A stretch of DNA of 12,758 nucleotides from Kapaibacterium sp038202665 (lineage in GTDB: Bacteria > Bacteroidota > Ignavibacteria > Kapaibacteriales > Kapaibacteriaceae), in the NCBI GenBank assembly GCA_038202665.1, contig JBBRES010000055.1, positions 1 to 12,758 on the forward strand, read 5' to 3'. The notes beneath the pieces are model-generated. The model saw only the letters and a program-made list of their open reading frames with translations. It was not told the origin of the DNA and did not search any database. The position numbers and the translations under genes were made by a program. Positions 7,908 to 12,758 of this stretch are shown one piece after another (position 1 is the stretch's first letter; each line of letters starts with the position of its first letter).

Positions 7908-8117
7908 TTAGCGTCTAAACATCACTGTCATCTCGGCAGATGGTTGCCGAAATCCTATTCCTTCGAAGAAATCCTTTGAATCTCCAAGGGCATGAACGGT
8001 GATCGGCACATTGGGATAATGTCTCGCAATCTCGTCTATCATCGCGCGGGCAACACCGCAACGTCGAAAGTCTGGATGTACCACGATCTCTCCGATAAAC
8101 GTTGAGTGTACTTCGAC
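7908..8117 (-). pseudogene. 3' remnant of a GNAT N-acetyltransferase gene
   Basis: On the minus strand this frame is open from just after a TGA (8118-8120) to the TAA at 7908-7910 and has no credible start. It encodes FIGEIVVHPDFRRCGVARAM, a clear GNAT motif A with the acetyl-CoA pyrophosphate-binding R-R-x-G-x-A loop. Then come IDEIARHYPNVPITVHALGD (helix and beta-5 region), KDFFEGIGF (motif B-like FFExxGF) and a normal C-terminus. Roughly the first half of a GNAT domain (about 60-70 residues) is missing, and its place is taken by the 3' end of the flavoprotein gene. A frameshift near 8100-8118 may separate a few more GNAT codons. Without the N-terminal acceptor-binding half it should be inactive. 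Confidence 0.75.
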
Positions 8118-8135
8118 TCAGAAAGCCCTGCACCT

Positions 8136-9044
8136 TCAAAACGAGCGCACATTCATTGCCTTGTTTACATGCATCCCCGCCGCCGTACCAACTGCAACTG
8201 CATTCGCCACAGTTCGCATAGGCGAGGAGTTGTCGCCACAGGCATACACACCATCTACCGACGTCTGCTGCTGATGGTCTACGATGATGTATCCATCGTC
8301 GTTGTGATTGCAGCCAAGCATGGCGGGGATAATGCAATGCTGTTCGAATGCACACTTTGCATAGATAACGTCGAGATCTATGCGCGCACCATCTTCGAAC
8401 GTGAGGCCATGAAGCCGGCCGTCTGTGTGTCTGATAGCAGAGATTGGTGATTCAACGATTGAAACACCTCGAGAACGAAGATCCCACGTCTGATTTGCGG
8501 AGAGAGTGGAGGCGCCGTTGGTGAACAGGGTCAGTTGCGATGTCCAATTTGAAATGAGAACGGTGTACTCATATCCTGACGTGCCATTTGCAAGCACGCC
8601 GGTTTTCTGGTGACGCACTTCGTAGCCATGACAATATGGACAGTGAAGAACAGATGTACCCCAACACTCCTTGAACCCATCGATGCTCATCATGATATCT
8701 GTTATGCCGGTGGCGAAGATCAACATTGATGCCTCAAATGCGTTGCCACACATGGTCTCGGCCCGAAATCCCGTCGCCGTTTTTTGAACATGTACAACTA
8801 CATCACCAATCGACACTATCGTTGGATATGCTTCAAGTCGCTCACGTGCAATGCGTGTGATCTCTGCGGGCGTATCTCCGTCGTGTGTGAGAAAATTGTG
8901 TGAGTGTGGCGTCATCCGATTGCTTGGCATTCCGGCATCGATGATCAACACAGATCGAAGTGCTCTGCCAAGCGCCATCCCCGCAGCCATGCCACCATAA
9001 CTCCCACCGATGATGATTACGTCAAATGGAGAGGCGGTACTCAT
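8136..9044 (-). CDS. FAD/NAD(P)-dependent disulfide oxidoreductase (thioredoxin reductase-like, CPYC)
   Basis: The 302-residue flavoprotein has the thioredoxin-reductase fold. The N-terminal Rossmann motif GGSYGG (13-18) binds FAD. NFLTHDGDTPAEI (about 50-62) and IFATGITD (about 109-116) are typical. A redox CPYC pair (Cys135, Cys138) is embedded in HCPYCHGYE. The NAD(P)-binding glycine motif is weak (GVLANGTSGYEY, about 149-160), and the C-terminal FAD motif is GVYACGD. CPYCHGYE rather than the TrxB CATCDG places it with GliT/HlmI-like low-molecular-weight dithiol oxidoreductases and related bacterial flavoproteins, so it probably acts on a small thiol or unknown disulfide rather than classical thioredoxin. 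The ATG overlaps the upstream gene's TGA (ATGA) and has GGAG 5 bases before it (9050-9053), so translation is likely coupled. Substrate unknown. Confidence 0.9.
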   Translation of the reverse strand: MSTASPFDVIIIGGSYGGMAAGMALGRALRSVLIIDAGMPSNRMTPHSHNFLTHDGDTPAEITRIARERLEAYPTIVSIGDVVVHVQKTATGFRAETMCGNAFEASMLIFATGITDIMMSIDGFKECWGTSVLHCPYCHGYEVRHQKTGVLANGTSGYEYTVLISNWTSQLTLFTNGASTLSANQTWDLRSRGVSIVESPISAIRHTDGRLHGLTFEDGARIDLDVIYAKCAFEQHCIIPAMLGCNHNDDGYIIVDHQQQTSVDGVYACGDNSSPMRTVANAVAVGTAAGMHVNKAMNVRSF

Positions 9045-9271
9045 TGCTTCTCCAAGAGGGGAGTACGCTTGAACAATGCCAAGATTCGATCGACTGTTGG
9101 AACGCCGTAGAAGACGATCACTGGTACGAGGACAAGAGTCGTGATGAACGTTCGCACGTAGAGTGGTACTCCGGCGAGAACGTCATGTGTGAAATACAGA
9201 AAGAGTGTGAGTGCGGGATAGATTACTACCCAGATTTTAGCCGAGGCAATCCAACGTGCTGTTGTCTTCAT
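9041..9271 (-). CDS. Small two-TM membrane protein, coupled to the flavoprotein gene
   Basis: This 76-residue protein begins with a short positive N-terminus (MKTTARWIASAK). Two membrane helices follow, roughly 13-29 (IWVVIYPALTLFLYF) and 40-57 (FITTLVLVPVIVFYGVP), and then a basic C-terminal tail. I do not assign a named family, though small proteins of this architecture are common. GGAG (plus-strand CTCC at 9279-9282) lies 7 bases before the ATG. The TGA overlaps the flavoprotein ATG by four bases, strong evidence that both are translated from one message. It might recruit the flavoprotein to the membrane or be an independent membrane factor; neither is shown. A palindrome and a TAnnTTTG element lie upstream. 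Confidence 0.8.
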   Translation of the reverse strand: MKTTARWIASAKIWVVIYPALTLFLYFTHDVLAGVPLYVRTFITTLVLVPVIVFYGVPTVDRILALFKRTPLLEKQ

Positions 9272-9287
9272 TCAAGTGCTCCAATTG

Positions 9288-9309
9288 TGTGCATAGAAAA
9301 TCATGCACA
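9288..9309 (-). promoter_or_regulatory. Inverted repeat TGTGCAT-N8-ATGCACA upstream of the redox pair
   Basis: Perfect 7-bp arms (9288-9294 and 9303-9309) with an 8-base spacer lie 17-38 bases before the ATG at 9271. On the minus strand a TAGATTTG element (9308-9315) fits the Bacteroidota -7 consensus TAnnTTTG and overlaps the distal arm, so initiation would fall inside the palindrome, a classic repressor position. No convincing -33 TTTG was found. Operator function is inferred. Confidence 0.4.
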
Positions 9310-9364
9310 AATCTATTGGTGGCGCGTGGCTGCTTGATAGGACAGAACTGCAGTTGAGTGGTAC

Positions 9365-10228
9365 TTATCGATAGTCTCTGCGGAACACTTCCGGTGAAAC
9401 GCCGGTGTGTTTTTTGAAGTAGCGAATGAAATAGGAAGGGTCATCGTAGCCCAAATGGTAAGCGATCTCTTTCACTTGTTCTGTTGTAGCAAGGAGATGT
9501 CGCTTCGCCTCCGTAATGATATGTTCGTTGATCAGCACTGAACACGTGTTGCCGGTTAACGACTTAGTAAGTGCATTCACTTGATACGACGACATGTGCA
9601 TCATCCGAGCATAGTCTGATGTTAGTTTCTGCTGTGTGAGATGCTGTTCGATCAGGTCAACAAGTTCGTCGTATCGCTCAAGTGCATACGCGGTCTGGCC
9701 TGCACTCTCGTCGGCATCGGAGCTGCCTTGTCTTGCAAGCTCGATCATCAACAGAGAGAAAAGGGCATCGATGGCCGATTGAGTGCCGAGTGTAGGTGTC
9801 TCTTGCTCGATGATGATAGAGCCGATGGTGCCGCAGATTCTCTCGAAATCAACTGGCTCAGGGTGCACCACGCTGTGACGACTCGCCCGACGGAGCAGCT
9901 CTTTAGGGAGTCCGTTGAGTCGACGGACATAGTCCGCCGAAAACTCCACCAAGTACCCTGTGCAAGCCGCCTCGAGCGAGAGACGGTGCGCCTGACCTGG
10001 GCGAACGAAGAAGACGGAACGATCCGAAACGGGATACGACACAAAGTCGATCTCATGTGAACCAGCTCCGCGATGAACAACAAGCAAGAAGTAGAACTCG
10101 TGTCGGTGCAACGACTCCTCGCGCTTCGTACCCTTCAACACCTCCTGCAAATGCCGTACATGTACGTCGACACCTGCTACGGCGGCATGGTGGGAGGGTT
10201 GGATGGATCGAATTGGAATGTGTTGCAT
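9365..10228 (-). CDS. AraC/XylS-family transcriptional regulator
   Basis: The 287-residue regulator has an N-terminal cupin sensor: HRHEFYFLLVVHRGAGSHEID (about 41-61) and a jelly-roll-like FFVRPGQAHRL. The C-terminal AraC domain (about 185-287) has two helix-turn-helix units. The second contains the signature VKEIAYHLGYDDPSYFIRYFKKHTGVSPEVFRRDYR. ATG 10228 (MQHIPIRS) was chosen because the frame's upstream extension, open to 10585, is antisense to the VIT-like gene and gives low-complexity serine text. An ATG at 10285 would add 19 residues but leaves no promoter space. The gene lies upstream of, and in the same direction as, the membrane-protein/flavoprotein pair (93-base gap), and divergent from the metal transporter. 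Either could be its target. Ligand unknown. Confidence 0.9.
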   Translation of the reverse strand: MQHIPIRSIQPSHHAAVAGVDVHVRHLQEVLKGTKREESLHRHEFYFLLVVHRGAGSHEIDFVSYPVSDRSVFFVRPGQAHRLSLEAACTGYLVEFSADYVRRLNGLPKELLRRASRHSVVHPEPVDFERICGTIGSIIIEQETPTLGTQSAIDALFSLLMIELARQGSSDADESAGQTAYALERYDELVDLIEQHLTQQKLTSDYARMMHMSSYQVNALTKSLTGNTCSVLINEHIITEAKRHLLATTEQVKEIAYHLGYDDPSYFIRYFKKHTGVSPEVFRRDYR

Positions 10229-10250
10229 GCCACGCGAATGTAGGATGTTT

Positions 10251-10267
10251 CTTGAGTAACTCTCAAG
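10251..10267. promoter_or_regulatory. Palindrome CTTGAG-N5-CTCAAG between araC-type and VIT-like genes
   Basis: Perfect 6-bp arms flank TAACT; the core GAGT-A-ACTC is itself symmetric. It lies in the 55-base divergent region, about 16 bases before the transporter ATG and 22 before the regulator ATG, so a protein bound there could control both genes. No clear promoter hexamers were placed. Confidence 0.35.
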
Positions 10268-10283
10268 CCGTAGATTGTCTGGC

Positions 10284-10979
10284 ATGAAAGCAACACACGT
10301 CGAATCGCATCGTGCACATCGCATTGGTTGGCTACGCGCCTCGGTCTTAGGTGCCAACGACGGCGTGGTATCGGTGTCGAGCCTCGTTGTTGGCGTAGCT
10401 GTAGGTGGTGCTTCGGCAGACCTAATCTTGCTCACAGGTATGGCCGGACTCGTTGCAGGTGCGCTATCGATGGCGGCTGGAGAGTACATCTCTGTGCAGT
10501 CACAGGCCGACACAGAAAATGCTGATTTGGATCGCGAGCGTAAGGAATTGCTTGAAGAGCCAGAGAAGGAGCTCGAGGAACTCACGAATATCTATGTAGG
10601 ACGCGGACTCGACCAACAACTCGCGCGCCAGGTAGCGCTGCAACTCACAGAAGGCGACGCCCTCTCGGCACATGCGCGGGATGAGCTCGGCATTACGGAA
10701 ATGCTCCGCGCCCGACCTGTTCAAGCCGCCCTTGCATCGGCCGCCGCCTTTAGTATAGGCGCTTCGATTCCCATCCTTGCCGCCCTCTTCGCTCCAGCAG
10801 ATCGTGTGGCAATGATTACCACAGGAGTAACGCTTGTCAGCCTGACGGCACTTGGATCGCTTGCTGCGTGGGCCGGAGGAGCAACGATTTGGAGAGGGGC
10901 GCTACGGGTGACGTTCTGGGGTGCGATTGCTATGGCTGCAACGGCGTTCGTTGGACGATTGTTTGGCGCTAACGTGTAA
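10284..10979 (+). CDS. VIT1/CCC1-family Fe2+/Mn2+ transporter
   Basis: The 231-residue membrane protein exports or sequesters divalent iron or manganese. TM1 carries the hallmark SVLGANDGVVSVSSLVVGVA (about 20-39, Asp26) and TM2 carries GALSMAAGEYISVQSQ (about 59-74, Glu67), the conserved pore residues of the family. A glutamate-rich cytoplasmic helical region (about 75-135, RERKELLEEPEKELEEL) matches the metal-binding domain. Three further hydrophobic segments (about 148-170, 178-200, 208-228) complete the five-TM fold. ATG 10284 is used; a TTG nine bases upstream adds only three residues. No Shine-Dalgarno is visible. It is divergent from the AraC-type gene. Bacterial members typically protect against metal excess. 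Confidence 0.92.
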   Translation: MKATHVESHRAHRIGWLRASVLGANDGVVSVSSLVVGVAVGGASADLILLTGMAGLVAGALSMAAGEYISVQSQADTENADLDRERKELLEEPEKELEELTNIYVGRGLDQQLARQVALQLTEGDALSAHARDELGITEMLRARPVQAALASAAAFSIGASIPILAALFAPADRVAMITTGVTLVSLTALGSLAAWAGGATIWRGALRVTFWGAIAMAATAFVGRLFGANV

Positions 10980-11060
10980 GTAAACGCTTACGGAATGATG
11001 ACAATGGCAACATGAATACAAGATCTTCTCGATGAACTCGAATCCATTGGTAACAGTACT

Positions 11061-11675
11061 GTGCGTGAGCATCGTGCACGAGAAACCGACGGGAACAAGC
11101 AGTATGGCGTGAAGCTTGGCGACATACGAAGCATCGCGAAAAGAATCAAAACGGATCATGCGCGGGCCCTGTCGCTTTGGGAGACGCGCATACTCGATGC
11201 ACGGCTACTAGCCATTCTTCTGATGAAGCCTCAGGAACTCACAACAAAACAGCTGGAGACAATGGTTAAAGACGCTCGAGGCGTGCAGCTTGCAGACTGG
11301 CTTCAGGCTTATGTGGTCAAGATCCATCCGCAGAAAGAGGTGCTTCGACTTGCCTGGATGGACGACTCGAATCCATGGGTCGCAAGGGCTGGCTGGGGAC
11401 TCACGTCAGCGAGGATATCGAAAGACCCAGAGGGCCTCGACCTTTCCGCCTTACTGGACCGCATTGAGTCTACCATGCCCTCATCAGCCCCTGAAGCTCA
11501 GTGGACCATGAACTTCTGTTTGGCTGGTATTGGCATTCATCACGCGCATCTTCGACATCGTGCGATCGCCATTGGCGAACGACTTGGCATCTATCGCGAC
11601 TACCCTGTTTCGAAGGGATGCACGTCGCCCTTTGCCCCTGTTTGGATCGCAGAGATGGTCAGTCGCAATACGTAG
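11061..11675 (+). CDS. DNA alkylation repeat (AlkD-like HEAT-fold) protein
   Basis: The 204-residue protein from GTG 11061 belongs to the DNA alkylation-repeat family, helical HEAT-like glycosylases related to AlkC/AlkD that remove alkylated purines. Conserved segments are KQYGVKLGDIRSIAKRIKTD, LWETRILDARLLAILL, VQLADWLQAYVVK, DDSNPWVARAGWGLTS, APEAQWTMNFCLAGIGIH and IYRDYPVSKGCTSPFAPVWI. The family-like N-terminus continues upstream of 11061 in the same frame to 11016 (QDLLDELESIGNSTV), where only an ATA is available, just after an in-frame TGA (11013-11015). An ATG at 11012 is one base out of frame. Either GTG 11061 or a rare start is used, or the gene has lost its start. Enzymatic activity is assumed from the family. 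A YdeI-like gene follows 32 bases downstream. Confidence 0.85.
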   Translation: MREHRARETDGNKQYGVKLGDIRSIAKRIKTDHARALSLWETRILDARLLAILLMKPQELTTKQLETMVKDARGVQLADWLQAYVVKIHPQKEVLRLAWMDDSNPWVARAGWGLTSARISKDPEGLDLSALLDRIESTMPSSAPEAQWTMNFCLAGIGIHHAHLRHRAIAIGERLGIYRDYPVSKGCTSPFAPVWIAEMVSRNT

Positions 11676-11697
11676 GTGATTCCTTACACAACATCAC

Positions 11698-11701
11698 GAG
11701 G
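11698..11701 (+). promoter_or_regulatory. Shine-Dalgarno GAGG of the YdeI-like gene
   Basis: GAGG lies 6 bases before ATG 11708, in the 32-base gap after the alkylation-repeat gene. It is one of the few clear ribosome sites in the window and fixes this start. Confidence 0.55.
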
Positions 11702-11707
11702 TAGTAT

Positions 11708-12304
11708 ATGAAGACTACGTCTGCACCACATCACAAAGTTGATGCCTACCTCGAAAAAGCCACTCGATGGCAAGACGAGATGAAGGCGCTTAGGGCTCTG
11801 CTCTTGGCATCTGGTCTAACAGAGGAGCTAAAGTGGTATCAACCCGTGTACACGTTGGAAGGCCGCAACGTTGCAATCATCAGCAGCTTTAAAGAGCACT
11901 GTATCATCGGATTTTTTAAGGGTGCACTCTTACGAGACGAGCAGAAGGTATTGAGTGTGCCGGGTGAGAACACGCAGTCTTCGCGCTTCTTCAAATTCAC
12001 GTCGATGGGTGAAATCAAACGTCAGAAGTATCTTATCAAAGCATATATCCAGGAAGCCATCCAGGTAGAGAAGTCTGGCTTGAAAGTAGAATTCAAGAAG
12101 ATATCTGAACGCACTCTTCCTGAAGAGCTCCAGAAGCAATTCAGCGCGCAGCCTGCGCTGCAAAGGGCATTTGAGTCGCTTACTCCCGGACGTCAGCGCG
12201 CCTACCTTCTGCACTTCTCATCGCCCAAGCAATCTGCCACACGAGTATCCCGTATCGAGAAATGCGCCGAGCGAATCCTTAACGGCCTCGGCTTAACCGA
12301 CTAA
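11708..12304 (+). CDS. YdeI/DUF1801-type protein of unknown function
   Basis: The 198-residue soluble protein matches the size of B. subtilis YdeI (about 197). The N-terminal DUF1801-type domain (about 10-125) has WQDEMKALRALLLASGLTEE, then LKWYQPVYTLEGRNVAIISSF and CIIGFFKGALL, an aromatic-rich beta surface typical of the family. The C-terminal YdeI/OmpD-associated helical motif is clear: FESLTPGRQRAYLLHFSSPK and TRVSRIEKCAERILNGLGL (about 157-196). Biochemical role is not established; no signal peptide or TM helix is seen. It has its own Shine-Dalgarno and follows the AlkD-like gene on the same strand, so co-transcription is likely. Two tandem-repeat arrays and a bidirectional terminator follow. 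Confidence 0.88.
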   Translation: MKTTSAPHHKVDAYLEKATRWQDEMKALRALLLASGLTEELKWYQPVYTLEGRNVAIISSFKEHCIIGFFKGALLRDEQKVLSVPGENTQSSRFFKFTSMGEIKRQKYLIKAYIQEAIQVEKSGLKVEFKKISERTLPEELQKQFSAQPALQRAFESLTPGRQRAYLLHFSSPKQSATRVSRIEKCAERILNGLGLTD

Positions 12305-12310
12305 CAGTCT

Positions 12311-12376
12311 CTTCCCGGCAGCCTCCCGGCAGCTTCCCGGCAGCCTCCCGGCAGCTTCCCGGCAGCCTCCCGGCAG
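12311..12376. repeat. 11-bp tandem repeat x6 (22-bp alternating unit x3)
   Basis: Six exact-length units alternate CTTCCCGGCAG and CCTCCCGGCAG, making three perfect copies of a 22-bp composite, starting 6 bases after the YdeI-like stop. Strand composition is strongly C-rich. Eleven bases is about one helical turn, so each CCCGG core lies on nearly the same DNA face. There are no spacers, so it is not CRISPR. Confidence 0.95.
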
Positions 12377-12380
12377 ACTG

Positions 12381-12448
12381 TCACATTACACTGGTCACTC
12401 GTCACTTCTCACTTGACTTCTCACTCGTCACTTCTCACTTCTCACTTT
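12381..12448. repeat. Degenerate heptamer array, TCACTNN x about 9-10
   Basis: Consecutive 7-base units read TCACATT, ACACTGG, TCACTCG, TCACTTC, TCACTTG, a shortened ACTTC, then TCACTCG, TCACTTC, TCACTTC, TCACTTT. Seven units fit TCACTNN exactly. A 20-base block (12395-12414) recurs exactly at 12421-12440, suggesting a recent 26-bp segmental duplication. It is unrelated in sequence to the neighbouring 11-bp array. Confidence 0.88.
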
Positions 12449-12467
12449 CCCTGCAGGCTTTAAACAC

Positions 12468-12496
12468 AAAAGCCCCGTCACATGACGAGGCTTTTT
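12468..12496. terminator. Bidirectional rho-independent terminator
   Basis: The stem pairs AAAAGCC (12468-12474) with GGCTTTT (12489-12495) and CGTCA (12476-12480) with TGACG (12483-12487), with one C/A mismatch and a tight loop. A T-run ends it on the plus strand, and the complementary A-run gives one on the minus strand. It lies 5 bases past the 3' end of tRNA-Glu, so it probably ends that transcript and also transcripts from the YdeI-like side. Confidence 0.85.
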
Positions 12497-12500
12497 GATG

Positions 12501-12572
12501 TACACCGTACGGGAATTGAACCCGTGTTACCGCCGTGAAAGGGCGGTGTCCTAACCCCTAGACGAACGGTGC
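12501..12572 (-). tRNA. tRNA-Glu (anticodon TTC)
   Basis: The minus strand folds as a 72-base cloverleaf. The acceptor is GCACCGT/ACGGTGT (first pair G-U), the D-arm begins GTCT and closes with AGGAC, and the anticodon stem CCGCC/GGCGG encloses loop CTTTCAC with anticodon TTC. The variable region is TAAC and the T-arm ACGGG-TTCAATT-CCCGT. The discriminator is A, and CCA is not encoded. The CCGCC-CTTTCAC-GGCGG arm is the classic bacterial tRNA-Glu arm. It is divergent from coaE and followed by a terminator. Confidence 0.96.
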
Positions 12573-12587
12573 GTCGATAGAAGACCG

Positions 12588-12621
12588 TAAATTTAAGGAC
12601 TTTTTGTCCATCTCTCCAAAA
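12588..12621 (-). promoter_or_regulatory. Candidate tRNA-Glu promoter
   Basis: On the minus strand TTTTG (12617-12621) and TAAATTTA (12588-12595, one mismatch from TAnnTTTG) are 21 bases apart, near the Bacteroidota TTTG/TAnnTTTG arrangement. Initiation would fall about 5-10 bases before the tRNA 5' end. The region is shared with the start of coaE. AT-rich DNA makes chance matches possible. Confidence 0.4.
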
Positions 12622-12626
12622 GCAAC

Positions 12627-12758
12627 ATGAAGGTTATTGGCATTACAGGCGGAATTGGGTCTGGAAAATCGTCGGTTGTTAGCATGCTCCGTACCCTGGG
12701 GTGGATCGTCTACTCGTCTGATGAGACGGCGAAACTTCTGATGGATACCGACCCAACC
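12627..12758 (+). CDS. coaE: Dephospho-CoA kinase, 5' part (runs off the window)
   Basis: The first 44 codons are present and continue past the window edge. MKVIGITGGIGSGKSSVVSM has the Walker A P-loop (GGIGSGKS, residues 8-15). VYSSDETAKLLMDTDP follows, matching the CoaE segment after the P-loop (usually DAD or ADExAKxLM). The enzyme phosphorylates the 3'-hydroxyl of dephospho-CoA, the last step of CoA synthesis, in the cytoplasm. The ATG directly precedes the conserved beta-1 strand, so the start is secure; no Shine-Dalgarno is seen. It is divergent from tRNA-Glu with 54 bases between. The SSDETAKLLM form resembles Bacteroidota/Chlorobi sequences. Confidence 0.92.
   Translation, partial: MKVIGITGGIGSGKSSVVSMLRTLGWIVYSSDETAKLLMDTDPT

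Noticed and set aside
7903..7916. AGACG-TTAG-CGTCT hairpin at the GNAT remnant stop
   Set aside because: A five-base stem with no T-run on either side; likely chance.
10229..10585. N-terminal extension of the AraC-type protein
   Set aside because: It is antisense to the VIT-like gene and yields serine-rich low-complexity text; the normal AraC length is reached from 10228.
10976..10991. GTAAG-N6-CTTAC hairpin after the VIT-like stop
   Set aside because: A five-base stem without a T-run; too weak to call a terminator.
12305..12450. Possible CRISPR array
   Set aside because: Units are 7 and 11 bases and directly abutting, with no unique spacers and no cas genes in the window.
12597..12609. 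GGAC-TTTTT-GTCC inverted repeat between tRNA-Glu and coaE
   Set aside because: Four-base arms are expected by chance in a window this size.

Overview
The window looks like chromosomal DNA from a Gram-negative bacterium, most likely of the Bacteroidota/Chlorobi (FCB) lineage. The evidence is a complete envelope-spanning RND efflux operon whose adaptor and outer-membrane subunits are both lipoproteins, mostly weak Shine-Dalgarno sequences, promoter-like TAnnTTTG elements, and a coaE N-terminus that reads like the Bacteroidota type. The placement is an inference. Genus cannot be called.

Layout, left to right. 1-362 is the decayed 3' end of a DUF2252 gene. 522-842 may encode a small exported protein. 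843-961 is a leader holding a 17-bp palindrome, a C10T6 tract and an alternating purine/pyrimidine run. 962-6668 is an intact three-gene tripartite efflux operon: membrane-fusion lipoprotein, 1058-residue HAE1-type RND permease, and NodT/OprM-type outer-membrane lipoprotein. 6702-6890 (minus) is a 3' remnant of a DUF347 membrane protein gene. 6908-7792 (minus) encodes an MscS channel. 7908-8117 (minus) is a 3' GNAT remnant. 8136-9271 (minus) is a translationally coupled pair, a two-TM protein and a CPYC flavoprotein oxidoreductase. 9365-10228 (minus) encodes an AraC-type regulator, divergent from a VIT1/CCC1 metal transporter (10284-10979). An AlkD-like DNA-alkylation-repeat gene and a YdeI-like gene follow. 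12305-12467 holds two different short tandem-repeat arrays, followed by a bidirectional terminator, tRNA-Glu(TTC) on the minus strand, and the 5' end of coaE running off the window.

How the parts relate. The efflux operon is a self-contained export pump with no local regulator. The AraC gene, the small membrane protein and the flavoprotein lie in tandem on the minus strand and may form a regulated thiol/disulfide redox module. AraC also shares a 55-bp divergent region, carrying a palindrome, with the transporter. Most of the rest is housekeeping or stress-related genes.

I found no clear evidence of a new multi-gene defence or biosynthetic system. The most useful observations are three unrelated gene remnants between intact genes, several palindromes in promoter positions, an AlkD-like gene whose only ATG is one base out of frame, and the adjacent 11-bp and 7-bp repeat arrays.
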